From: Blautia sp.
GTDB taxonomy: Bacteria > Bacillota > Clostridia > Lachnospirales > Lachnospiraceae
Direction of reading: 5' to 3'
DNA: 64,000 bases
Assembly (NCBI GenBank): GCA_029257805.1
Contig: JARIAR010000036.1
Location: 1 to 64,000, forward strand
Shown here piece after piece: positions 43,546 through 51,092 of the stretch (within the stretch, counting starts at the first letter, position 1; each line of letters begins with the position of its first letter). The translations under genes were made by a program, and so were the position numbers. The notes under the pieces are model-generated. The model ran no database searches, had not been told where the DNA came from, and saw nothing but the letters and a program-made list of their open reading frames with translations.

Positions 43546-43620
43546 ATGGTGAGCTATTTGATTCAGCCGGAAGAGAAAGCAAAGTGGCAGGGATGTGAGA
43601 TACTCAAAGGAGGTAATTGA
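43546..43620 (+). CDS. 24-codon reading frame coupled to the ClbS-like gene
   Basis: ATG 43546 with AAAGGGAA upstream encodes MVSYLIQPEEKAKWQGCEIL and four more residues; its TGA overlaps the next ATG (TGATG). It may be a coupling leader peptide or the tail of a deleted gene. No family is recognised and it may not be translated. Confidence 0.25.
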   Translation: MVSYLIQPEEKAKWQGCEILKGGN

Positions 43621-44141
43621 TGAAAACATACGACAGTAAAGAAGCGTTGAAAGAAGAAATCAAGAAAACCTATGCCAAGTATATTGCTGAGTTTGATAAT
43701 ATTTCGGAAGATATGAAAGATCTCCATGCAGAAGATGCGGACCGTACTCCGGCAGAGAATCTGGCTTATCAGGTTGGCTGGACAACTCTTGTCCTTAAGT
43801 GGGAACAGGATGAGAAAAATGGTCTGGAAGTAAAAACACCTTCTGACCAGTTTAAATGGAATCAGCTTGGGGCATTGTATCAATGGTTTACAGACACTTA
43901 TGCAGGATTGTCTCTTCATGAGCTTAGGGTAAGGTTGGATGCAAATATCCAAGGGATTTATGAAATGATTGATTCTATGTCTGACGAGGAGCTTTTTGTT
44001 CCCCATAAACGTAAGTGGGCAGATGATGCTACGAAATCTGCGGTTTGGGAAGTTTATAAATTCATTCATATTAACACCGTGGCACCTTTCGGAACTTTCC
44101 GTACAAAAATCAGAAAGTGGAAGAAGCTTATGTTGTATTAG
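43620..44141 (+). CDS. ClbS/DfsB-family DinB-like four-helix protein
   Basis: 173 residues from ATG 43620 (AAAGGAGG 6 bases upstream). Family pieces: YDSKEALKEEIKKTYAKYIA, DRTPAENLAYQVGWTTLVLKWE and the C-terminal HINTVAPFGTFRTKIRKWKK. ClbS hydrolyses colibactin and protects E. coli producers; most Firmicute relatives (DfsB-like) have no known substrate. Here it follows the SdpR/SdpI pair, so this short stretch may be a self-protection cassette (inference). Its end overlaps the convergent regulator relic by 14 bases. Confidence 0.85.
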   Translation: MKTYDSKEALKEEIKKTYAKYIAEFDNISEDMKDLHAEDADRTPAENLAYQVGWTTLVLKWEQDEKNGLEVKTPSDQFKWNQLGALYQWFTDTYAGLSLHELRVRLDANIQGIYEMIDSMSDEELFVPHKRKWADDATKSAVWEVYKFIHINTVAPFGTFRTKIRKWKKLMLY

Positions 44142-44730
44142 GATAGATATTACAATATTGTTGTAATTGCTTAGTTCTTGTAAAAGTTTTTGATACTCCT
44201 TGGCTGCTCTCCATAAATGCAAATGCATTACCATTTTCCATTTCTTCTTGTAGCATAGATAAAATGTGTTCTGAGAAAAAGTTTGGTTCCAAAATTTTTA
44301 GATGTCTATAAAGTGGAATTTCTTTAGGGTTCCATTTTTTGCTCATTGCTATCAATGTAGATTTGCGTGTGTCTAAAAACCTGTCCTGTGCTGAATAAAG
44401 ACTAGCAATACGTTCTTTGTTATCTATTGAAGAGGAGGGCAATGTATTGATAAGTTCTTCTGCATTTTGACCATGTGATAGCTGTTCATAAAACGCTTCA
44501 AACACTTTTTGATATGGTTCTGACTCTGATACATTATAAAGAATTAATGCTCCAGTTAAATGATTTTATCAAGTTCATCTACAGAATTAACAATTTACAC
44601 GTCACTTAAATCATCTTGAAATGATAGAAGTGTATTAAGATCCGTTTTTAATAATCTTGCCAATGCTGGAAGAAGCGTTATATTGGGGGAACCGCTTCCC
44701 GTTTCCCCAACTTTTATTTCACTCGGCACT
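44128..44730 (-). pseudogene. XRE-family regulator, broken
   Basis: Read on the minus strand from about 44730, the sequence starts in the middle of a helix-turn-helix (GETGSGSPNITLLPALARLL, KTDLNTLLSFQDDLSD), hits an in-frame TAA, continues as IVNSVDELDKII, shifts frame near 44560, and then runs as a 125-residue C-terminal helical domain to 44128. The first ~30 codons of the HTH are missing. At least three lesions mean it is dead. The pattern matches Lachnospiraceae XRE regulators with a long helical tail. Only the last piece (44128-44505) looks like an open gene on its own. Confidence 0.7.
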
Positions 44731-44738
44731 CTTTTCTA

Positions 44739-44927
44739 TCAATCAATTTTGCCAACAAAGCGGTAGAAAATCTCAATTTCCTGTTCTCTGATACCATCAG
44801 GAGATTCGACAGCTTCATGTACTACAATTTTTTCAATCACAGTATTCAGCAGTTCGGCGGTCAATTCTGTAGGGCTTGAATATTGCTTGATGAGTTCCAT
44901 CCACTTTTCAGCATTGGATGTGCATTT
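44739..44927 (-). pseudogene. large serine recombinase, C-terminal relic (DUF4368 type)
   Basis: The minus-strand frame ending at TGA 44739-44741 encodes about 60 residues, including AEKWMELIKQYSSPTELTAE and LLNTVIEKIVVHEAVESPDG, then IEIFYRFVGKID. This matches the C-terminal tail of large serine recombinases of Tn4451/TnpX-related elements. The catalytic resolvase domain is absent. It shows that a conjugative or mobilisable element once integrated in or near this island. Confidence 0.75.
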
Positions 44928-45346
44928 GCATGACCTGTGGGCGGGTCAGCGCATGGAAAGATTGTCCCACTTTTGAGGAGCTGGCAGTGCTTTTTGAGGG
45001 TAGTACAGCCAGCGGTGCAGAACGAGCCTATTGCAAAGCCGTGGAGCACTTGGCCTGCCTGTTGGCAGAAACCGGGGTAATTCACATGATCCGGCTGAAA
45101 CGAAAATCCCAGACCAAACGCAAAAAGAAAGTCGCCGCTGCTGTCTACCTGTATCAGGTGGAGAACGACGGCGAATGGGGCGAGATTTCGTTGAATTTTA
45201 AAAACAGCACAGCAGAAATTATCCGTCTGGCCGATTGGGATACCACGCTTTCTAACATCTATGCTAAGCAGTTGATTCGCTATCTTCTGAAATGCGAGAA
45301 TGACAAACTGCTCAAGGAAACTATGTTTGCACCCGAAGAAATTTGA
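44918..45346 (+). CDS. unrecognised reading frame, probably mobile-element remnant
   Basis: 142 residues, GC-rich compared with the surroundings. The N-terminal ~10 codons overlap the recombinase relic on the other strand and there is no good ribosome site, so the true 5' end is probably lost. The body is charged with a Lys/Arg cluster (RLKRKSQTKRKKKVAAAVYL) and no membrane segment. I do not recognise the family; it is most likely the C-terminal part of a protein carried by the same element. It ends 108 bases before the AraC gene. Confidence 0.4.
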   Translation: MCICMTCGRVSAWKDCPTFEELAVLFEGSTASGAERAYCKAVEHLACLLAETGVIHMIRLKRKSQTKRKKKVAAAVYLYQVENDGEWGEISLNFKNSTAEIIRLADWDTTLSNIYAKQLIRYLLKCENDKLLKETMFAPEEI

Positions 45347-45454
45347 TGTATTTTCTACTTAGAGATATTTTGGGCTATCAGGTATTAATTTTATTGAAAT
45401 TATCTGATATTATAATTTGCTTTGTATCAAACAAAAAGTAAGGTGAAAATAGCT

Positions 45455-46423
45455 ATGAAAAAGACAAGTATTATGGAAAATGCCTATAGTGGCTTTGACT
45501 TTTCGAAAATCAGCACATCTGGAGATGCACAAATTTACCATTTTCAGAATGAAACTGGTGATGGAGAAATGTGCTGTTATGACCTGATAGACGGTATACA
45601 GCTCTCCTATAACAAGTTGAATATGACGACTGCTTACCAGAAGATAGAAACGAAAAAAGGCATACTGCAAATCGATCACTGCATGGATGGCTGCTACGAA
45701 TTTGAATTGGCAGGGAAAGAACATGCTTTTGTCAGTAAGGGAGATTTGAGTGTTATTGACCTTGGTAAAGTTCACTTTGAAGACTCCTGCATTCCAACGG
45801 GGCAGTATTTTGGATTAACCTTTTTTATTGATATTGCAGAAGCGCAAAAATCTCTGGATGCCTGCTTTCCTTATGGCAATATTGACTTAGAAGAAATACG
45901 GCAGAAGCTATGCCAGAATGGGGCTGCTATGCTCCTGCGTTCCCGCAAAGAAATAAATCATATTATTCAAGAACTGTACGAGATAAATGGAGAAATCAGG
46001 ATACCCTATTCCATTCTGAAAATTCTGGAACTTTTTCTGTTTCTGAAAAAAGTAGATCGGTGTGATGCCAAAAAAATTACATCATTTTCTGATATTGTGT
46101 ATAAGGCAACACAGGAATGTTATCGGAGCATTCTCCATAATCCCTTTGAAAGAGCCTCTATTTCTGAACTGGCAACACGCTATGCTATTTCTGAGTCCAG
46201 CCTAAAACGATGTTTCGTTGCAATTACTGGAAGCTCTATTGGAAGCTTCGCAAAGTCTACCTGTTTGGAGGCATCTGCCGAGCTGCTTCTTCAAAAACCG
46301 AGTATGACCATTGGTGAAATCTCTGAGCTTTCCGGATATCTGAATCAAGGGAAATACAGTTCTGCATTCAAAGCCTGCTTTGGAGAAACACCGCAGCAAT
46401 ATCGTAAAAATCATTTGACCTGA
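45455..46423 (+). CDS. AraC-family regulator of the ECF/ABC transport operon
   Basis: 322 residues from ATG 45455 (AAGGTGA upstream). The N-terminal 220 residues are a variable sensor domain; the C-terminal ~100 residues are the two-helix-turn-helix AraC domain (ISELATRYAISESSLKRCF and IGEISELSGYLNQGKYSSAFKACFGETPQQYRK). It is like the YbtA/PchR group that governs siderophore genes. It directly precedes, in the same direction, an ECF plus YbtP/Q-like transport operon and very likely controls it in response to the imported compound. Confidence 0.88.
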   Translation: MKKTSIMENAYSGFDFSKISTSGDAQIYHFQNETGDGEMCCYDLIDGIQLSYNKLNMTTAYQKIETKKGILQIDHCMDGCYEFELAGKEHAFVSKGDLSVIDLGKVHFEDSCIPTGQYFGLTFFIDIAEAQKSLDACFPYGNIDLEEIRQKLCQNGAAMLLRSRKEINHIIQELYEINGEIRIPYSILKILELFLFLKKVDRCDAKKITSFSDIVYKATQECYRSILHNPFERASISELATRYAISESSLKRCFVAITGSSIGSFAKSTCLEASAELLLQKPSMTIGEISELSGYLNQGKYSSAFKACFGETPQQYRKNHLT

Positions 46424-46471
46424 TTGGAGCAAAATAATACCTAAGAGGTTATATAAATACGGAAAACCTAC

Positions 46472-46480
46472 TGCTATACT
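46472..46480 (+). promoter_or_regulatory. extended -10 promoter before the transport operon
   Basis: TGCTATACT (46472-46480): extended -10 without a good -35, as expected for an activator-dependent promoter. Transcription from here would pass through the hairpin at 46513 before reaching the S-component gene. Confidence 0.45.
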
Positions 46481-46512
46481 ATTAACAAGGTAGACGGGCA
46501 ACGGACAAAAAA

Positions 46513-46536
46513 GGAGACCGACTGGTCTCCCTTTTT
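46513..46536 (+). terminator. terminator between the AraC gene and the transport operon
   Basis: GGAGACC (46513-46519) / GGTCTCC (46524-46530), 4-base loop, then CTTTTT. It ends the AraC transcript, or acts as an attenuator for the operon if the promoter at 46472 is used. Confidence 0.7.
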
Positions 46537-46545
46537 CGATCCATA

Positions 46546-46565
46546 GGTTAGCGCTGTCTAACTAG
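46546..46565 (+). promoter_or_regulatory. dyad upstream of the S-component gene
   Basis: GGTTAG (46546-46551) and CTAACT (46558-46563) form an inverted repeat with a 6-bp centre. It lies directly between the terminator and the ribosome site. The half-sites resemble those of DtxR-type iron regulators (AGGTTAG/CTAACCT) but the spacing is wider, so an AraC or other site is also possible. Confidence 0.4.
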
Positions 46566-46585
46566 TAATTTAGGAGGATGATCTT

Positions 46586-47191
46586 ATGGAAGTAAAAAGG
46601 AGTATGTCTGTAAAAGACATTGTAACAGCAGCGGTGATGATGGCATTGTTCTATGCAATCGCTTTTACAATTGGTATGGGAACGGTAGCAGTCCCCATTA
46701 TCTACTTGTATGGAACAGCAGGTATCGAAATGTTTTTAGGTGCAATCTTCTATTTGGTGGCTGCAAATCGGATCAATAAGCATGGTCTTTTATTCATCTG
46801 GGTCATGATTTACGCCATCATTACTGGTGCCATGGGATATATGTTTATGGTCCCTTATTTTGTAGTAGTTGCTTTGCTGTGTGAACTATCCATGATTGGA
46901 AAAGATGCTTATCGGAAACCAATCCGTAATCTAATTGGATGGAGTATTTATGGAATTGGAATGTTCATGGGAATCGGTGTTCCTTGCTATGTTGCATGGG
47001 ATAGTTATCAAGAGCAGGCTCTTGCCAGTGGGTTTGCAGACGCCACTGTAAAACTCCAATATGATATGGTTTCTTCCCCTGCACTGATGCTTGTTGGTAC
47101 CGCAGTAACGGTTGTTCTGGGCGCAATCGGTATTTTTCTGGCACAGAAAATCTTGAAAAAACATTTTGAAAAAGCAGGTATTTTGGGATAA
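46586..47191 (+). CDS. ECF transporter S component (MptD/Trep_Strep-type)
   Basis: 201 residues, about six hydrophobic segments (SVKDIVTAAVMMALFYAIAF, then FLGAIFYLVAANRINKHG). The length, the early Lys-Asp-Ile amphipathic stretch and the downstream T and A genes fit the MptD-family S component, a substrate-binding membrane protein of group II ECF importers. The substrate is not known; the association with YbtP/Q-like proteins suggests a metal chelate or cyclic cofactor (inference). Ribosome site TTAGGAGG. Confidence 0.8.
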   Translation: MEVKRSMSVKDIVTAAVMMALFYAIAFTIGMGTVAVPIIYLYGTAGIEMFLGAIFYLVAANRINKHGLLFIWVMIYAIITGAMGYMFMVPYFVVVALLCELSMIGKDAYRKPIRNLIGWSIYGIGMFMGIGVPCYVAWDSYQEQALASGFADATVKLQYDMVSSPALMLVGTAVTVVLGAIGIFLAQKILKKHFEKAGILG

Positions 47192-47914
47192 ATGAGAGAG
47201 AATAGTGGACATAGATTTGAAAAGGTGGGTGGTATTGGCTGTCTGCTACTGACGCTTTGTGCCTGTCTGGTATCTATTTTTACAAAAAGCTATTTTTGGC
47301 ACGCCCTGTTTGTGCTTTGGCTGGTAATTCTTTTTACATATTTAGGATTTTTGAAGCAAGGCATTGTATATTTAGCGGTATATGTATTTACGGTTGTTTG
47401 GCTGACCACAGCAGTTCCGAGAGGGATATTATTTCCATCGCCTATGCTTCTTGGAATGATTTACAAATTTATTGTTCCAGTTATGGCTGCATACCTGACT
47501 TTTCATATTCCATCCGGTAAGCTGATTGCCGTATTCCAGAAATGTGCCATGCCCAGAACGGCTCTTTTGATTTTAGTTGTTATTATACGTTTTATTCCAA
47601 CAATTTCAGAAGAAACTCGAGCAATTTGGGAAGCCATGCGTGTGCGAGGCTTTGTTGGAAGCAGTGGAAAAATTTTTTTGCATCCGCTTAAAACCATGGA
47701 ATATGCGGTTGTTCCCCTGATTTTCCGCTCTATCAAGGTTGCTGATGAACTTGCAGCAGCCTCAATCGTACGAGGAATCGAAAAACCTGGTAAAAAAGAA
47801 AGCTATTACTCTATCAGCATCAGCAAAACAGATGTTGTGATACTGGTAATCAGTGGATGCTTGCTGGTGTTAGCATTATATGAAGGGAGGTGCAACTTAT
47901 GCAGAGTGTTTTGA
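47192..47914 (+). CDS. ECF transporter T component (CbiQ/EcfT family)
   Basis: 240 residues, starting directly after the S-component stop. Five to six hydrophobic segments; the coupling-helix motif with Ala-Arg-Gly-type signature appears as AMRVRGFVGSSGK and the second as AASIVRGIEKPGKK, the two conserved helices that contact the ATPases. It transmits ATP-driven movement to the S component. The ATPase gene overlaps its end by 16 bases. Confidence 0.88.
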   Translation: MRENSGHRFEKVGGIGCLLLTLCACLVSIFTKSYFWHALFVLWLVILFTYLGFLKQGIVYLAVYVFTVVWLTTAVPRGILFPSPMLLGMIYKFIVPVMAAYLTFHIPSGKLIAVFQKCAMPRTALLILVVIIRFIPTISEETRAIWEAMRVRGFVGSSGKIFLHPLKTMEYAVVPLIFRSIKVADELAAASIVRGIEKPGKKESYYSISISKTDVVILVISGCLLVLALYEGRCNLCRVF

Positions 47915-49380
47915 GGATTACTAATGTGGGATTCTCTTATCATGAAGGGGAAGAACAACTTAAAAAGGTGAGTATAAATGCTTCCAAAGGAGAATGTATT
48001 GCAGTAATTGGCGGCTCCGGCTGTGGAAAGTCCACCCTGACAAGAGTGATTAACGGTTTGATTCCCTCCTTTTACTCGGGAAAGCTGAGTGGCGATGTCA
48101 ATATTGATGGTATCGACCTAAAAACAATGGCGTCATGGGAAATAGGTGCTAAAATCGGTAATGTTTTTCAGGATCCGAGAAGCCAGTTCTTTTCAAGCGA
48201 AGTAACGGGTGAAATTGCATTTGGATGTGAGAACTTGGGTATGTCTCATTCGGATATTCAGCAAAGAGTCCATCAAACCATTCATTCTATGAAAATCGAA
48301 TCTCTGGCAAAAGCAAGCATTTACACCTTGTCATATGGTATGCGGCAAAAGGTGGCAATCTGCTCTGCAAAGGCCATGAATCCTGAAATATATGTTTTTG
48401 ATGAGCCATCTGCTAATCTGGATCTGCAATCCACTCTTTTACTGGCAGATCTGATTCAAGAGTTAAAATCAGAAGGTAAAACCATTATCATTGCAGAGCA
48501 TCGGCTGTTTTACTTAAAAGGAATCGCAGACAGGTATCTGCTAATGGAAAATGGGAGTATTTCCAAAATCTATTCTGCTGCGCAGATGCAGAATCTTGAT
48601 TCAGACTATATGAACAGGAAAGGCCTGCGCTCCATGAATTTAAAGGATATTTCCGTTAATAAAGAAATTCCTGCTATTTCTGGGACATCTTTATCTGTAG
48701 AAATCAAAAATTTGTGTAAGTCCTATGGAAGTAAAGCCATATTAAAAGATGTGAGTTTCCAATATGACGGAAATGAAATTATTGCATTGGTCGGAGAGAA
48801 TGGCATTGGTAAGAGTACTTTGGGCAAGGTGATGGCAGGGCTTACAAAGGAAAGTGACGGTCAAATCCTCATAGATGGTAGACCAGTAAGTCACAAGAAA
48901 AGGATTGGGAAAATTTGGTATATCCCACAGGATCTGGACTCTCAGCTGTTTGGAGAAAATCTTGTGGATGAACTGACCAGCGGACTCAAAAGCAGTATAG
49001 GAGAAACACAAAAAGCAGAAGCAATTCTTACACAATTGGGGCTTTTTCCCTTCAAAAGTAGGCATCCTGCTACATTATCAGGAGGTCAGAAACAAAGACT
49101 TGTTCTGGGCGTTGCAATGATGCGGGAAACGCCGATGATTATTCTGGATGAGCCTACATCTGGATTGGATTTTTGCAGTATGGAAAAAGTGCGGAAGCTG
49201 ATTTTAGAGCAGCAGATCAAAGGGACAAAATTTTTGATTATTTCTCATGACATCGAATTTATTGCACGAACCTGCAATAGAGTTCTGAAAATTGAGAGAG
49301 GGCGCATTACGGAGGATTACTATCTTCACGATGTGGCTGATTTACTGAACTCAATGGGATACAAGGAGGGAAAGATATGA
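47899..49380 (+). CDS. ECF transporter A component, two fused ATPase domains
   Basis: 493 residues from ATG 47899 (GGGAGG 8 bases upstream). First domain: Walker A GGSGCGKST, Q-loop FQDPRSQFF, signature LSYGMRQK, Walker B VFDEPSANLD. Second: GENGIGKST, signature LSGGQKQR, Walker B ILDEPTSGLD. The Q-x-D-P-x-x-Q-like Q-loop is typical of EcfA/CbiO. Fusion of both ATPases in one chain is common in MptE-like systems. It powers the S/T pair next to it. Its stop overlaps the next start (ATGA). Confidence 0.92.
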   Translation: MQSVLRITNVGFSYHEGEEQLKKVSINASKGECIAVIGGSGCGKSTLTRVINGLIPSFYSGKLSGDVNIDGIDLKTMASWEIGAKIGNVFQDPRSQFFSSEVTGEIAFGCENLGMSHSDIQQRVHQTIHSMKIESLAKASIYTLSYGMRQKVAICSAKAMNPEIYVFDEPSANLDLQSTLLLADLIQELKSEGKTIIIAEHRLFYLKGIADRYLLMENGSISKIYSAAQMQNLDSDYMNRKGLRSMNLKDISVNKEIPAISGTSLSVEIKNLCKSYGSKAILKDVSFQYDGNEIIALVGENGIGKSTLGKVMAGLTKESDGQILIDGRPVSHKKRIGKIWYIPQDLDSQLFGENLVDELTSGLKSSIGETQKAEAILTQLGLFPFKSRHPATLSGGQKQRLVLGVAMMRETPMIILDEPTSGLDFCSMEKVRKLILEQQIKGTKFLIISHDIEFIARTCNRVLKIERGRITEDYYLHDVADLLNSMGYKEGKI

Positions 49381-51092
49381 GCATACTGAAAAAACATGTT
49401 GGCCAGATTGTCATGTCAGTATTGGTTGCAGTCCTTGGCGTTTTCTGCGGCGTTCTTCCCTATTTTGCTGTGGCAAAAATCGTCGAAGCTATTGCATCTG
49501 GAGTCACAGACTGGACAATGTATAAAAGCCCAGCCTTTATTATTTTATTTGGCCTTTTGGGAAGTGTCATTTTTCATCAGATCTCAACACTGACCTCCCA
49601 TAATCTTGCTTTCCGTGTGATTGAGGATACAAGAAAGGAACTCGCAAAAAAATTCAGCAGACTTTCCATGGGTGAAATTGAGAAAAAAAGTAGTGGGGAA
49701 TGGACGCAGTTCATGGTGCAGACACTGGATAAAATGGAACAGCCCATCGCACATGTAATACCAGAAGTAATTGCCAATGTACTGATTCCCATCGTGCTGG
49801 TCGTTGTCATATTTTGTATGGACTGGCGAATCGGAGTGGCCAATCTGGTAACATTGCCACTCGGCTTTTTATTTTCCTGCCTTATGATGAAGGGTTACGA
49901 AGAAAAATCCCGTAATTACCAGAGAGCAGCAAAAAAACTAAACAGCACGATAGTAGAATATATCCAGGGAATTCAAGTTATTAAAGCATTCAACAAATCA
50001 GCATCTTCTTATGGAAAGTTTGTGGATGCGGTGAATGACAATCGAGACAGTATGCTAAACTGGTATTTAAGTGTTTGCTTTTATATGACAGCAACCATGG
50101 AGGTATTCCCCTGCACACTGCTCTTTGTCCTTCCGGTATCCCTACTTCTTTATATGAAAGGCAGTATTGCATTGGGAACGCTGATTATGTGCGTTCTTCT
50201 TGCATATGCTTCCTATAAGCCGCTGATAAAAGCCATGAGCCACGCTGATACTATGGCTAATGTTCGGATCATTTTCGATGAAATCCGTGCTGTTATGAAG
50301 CTACCTGAATTACAGCGTGGAAAGAATGTTCAGAAGATTGATTACTCTGATGTGCAATTTGAAAATGTGACTTTCGGATACTCTTCCCAAAAGCCTGTGC
50401 TGAAAGATCTCTCCTTTCATGCAAAGGAAGGACAACTGACCGCCGTTGTTGGATACTCCGGAGGAGGAAAATCTACAATTCTTAAGCTGATTGCTGGTTA
50501 CTGGAATGTTGATTCGGGGAAAATTCACATTGGCCAGGCTGATATGAAAGACATTCCTTTAGAACAAAATATGGAACTTGTCACTTATGTATCTCAGGAA
50601 AACTATCTATTTTCCAAGAGTATTCTGGAGAATCTGAGAATGGCGAAAGCAGATGCTGATATAGAGGAAATTAAAGAAGCTTGTAAAAAAGCAAGTTGTC
50701 ATGATTTCATTATGCAGCTTCCAAATGGTTATGATACCGTTATCGGAGAGGAAGGCAATACACTTTCCGGTGGAGAAAGGCAGAGAATTACCATTGCACG
50801 GGCTTTACTGAAGGATAGTCCGATTGTTCTTCTTGATGAGGCTACTGCCTATTCTGATCTGGATAACGAGGCAGAAATTCAGAAATCAATTGATGAATTG
50901 GTAAAGAATAAAACCGTAATCATGGTTGCCCATCGGCTTTCAACTGTGATCCATGCGGATAAGATCATTGTGCTTAGCGGAGGAACAATTGAAATAGAAG
51001 GGACGCATAAGGAGCTGCTGAATCGGAGCGAAACCTATCGGAAAATGTGGGAATCTCACATCGGTGCGTACGGAGGTGAGAAAAATGCTTAA
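49377..51092 (+). CDS. exporter-fold ABC protein, YbtP-like (first of pair)
   Basis: 571 residues: a six-helix membrane domain (1-320) and an ATPase domain with Walker A GYSGGGKST (about 357), signature TLSGGERQR, Walker B VLLDEATAYSD and switch His in AHRLST. The D-loop is unusual (AYSD instead of SSLD). Together with the next gene it resembles YbtP/YbtQ and IrtA/IrtB, which have the exporter fold but import iron-siderophores. The genetic linkage with an ECF importer and AraC regulator supports import; export cannot be excluded from sequence. Confidence 0.85.
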   Translation: MSILKKHVGQIVMSVLVAVLGVFCGVLPYFAVAKIVEAIASGVTDWTMYKSPAFIILFGLLGSVIFHQISTLTSHNLAFRVIEDTRKELAKKFSRLSMGEIEKKSSGEWTQFMVQTLDKMEQPIAHVIPEVIANVLIPIVLVVVIFCMDWRIGVANLVTLPLGFLFSCLMMKGYEEKSRNYQRAAKKLNSTIVEYIQGIQVIKAFNKSASSYGKFVDAVNDNRDSMLNWYLSVCFYMTATMEVFPCTLLFVLPVSLLLYMKGSIALGTLIMCVLLAYASYKPLIKAMSHADTMANVRIIFDEIRAVMKLPELQRGKNVQKIDYSDVQFENVTFGYSSQKPVLKDLSFHAKEGQLTAVVGYSGGGKSTILKLIAGYWNVDSGKIHIGQADMKDIPLEQNMELVTYVSQENYLFSKSILENLRMAKADADIEEIKEACKKASCHDFIMQLPNGYDTVIGEEGNTLSGGERQRITIARALLKDSPIVLLDEATAYSDLDNEAEIQKSIDELVKNKTVIMVAHRLSTVIHADKIIVLSGGTIEIEGTHKELLNRSETYRKMWESHIGAYGGEKNA

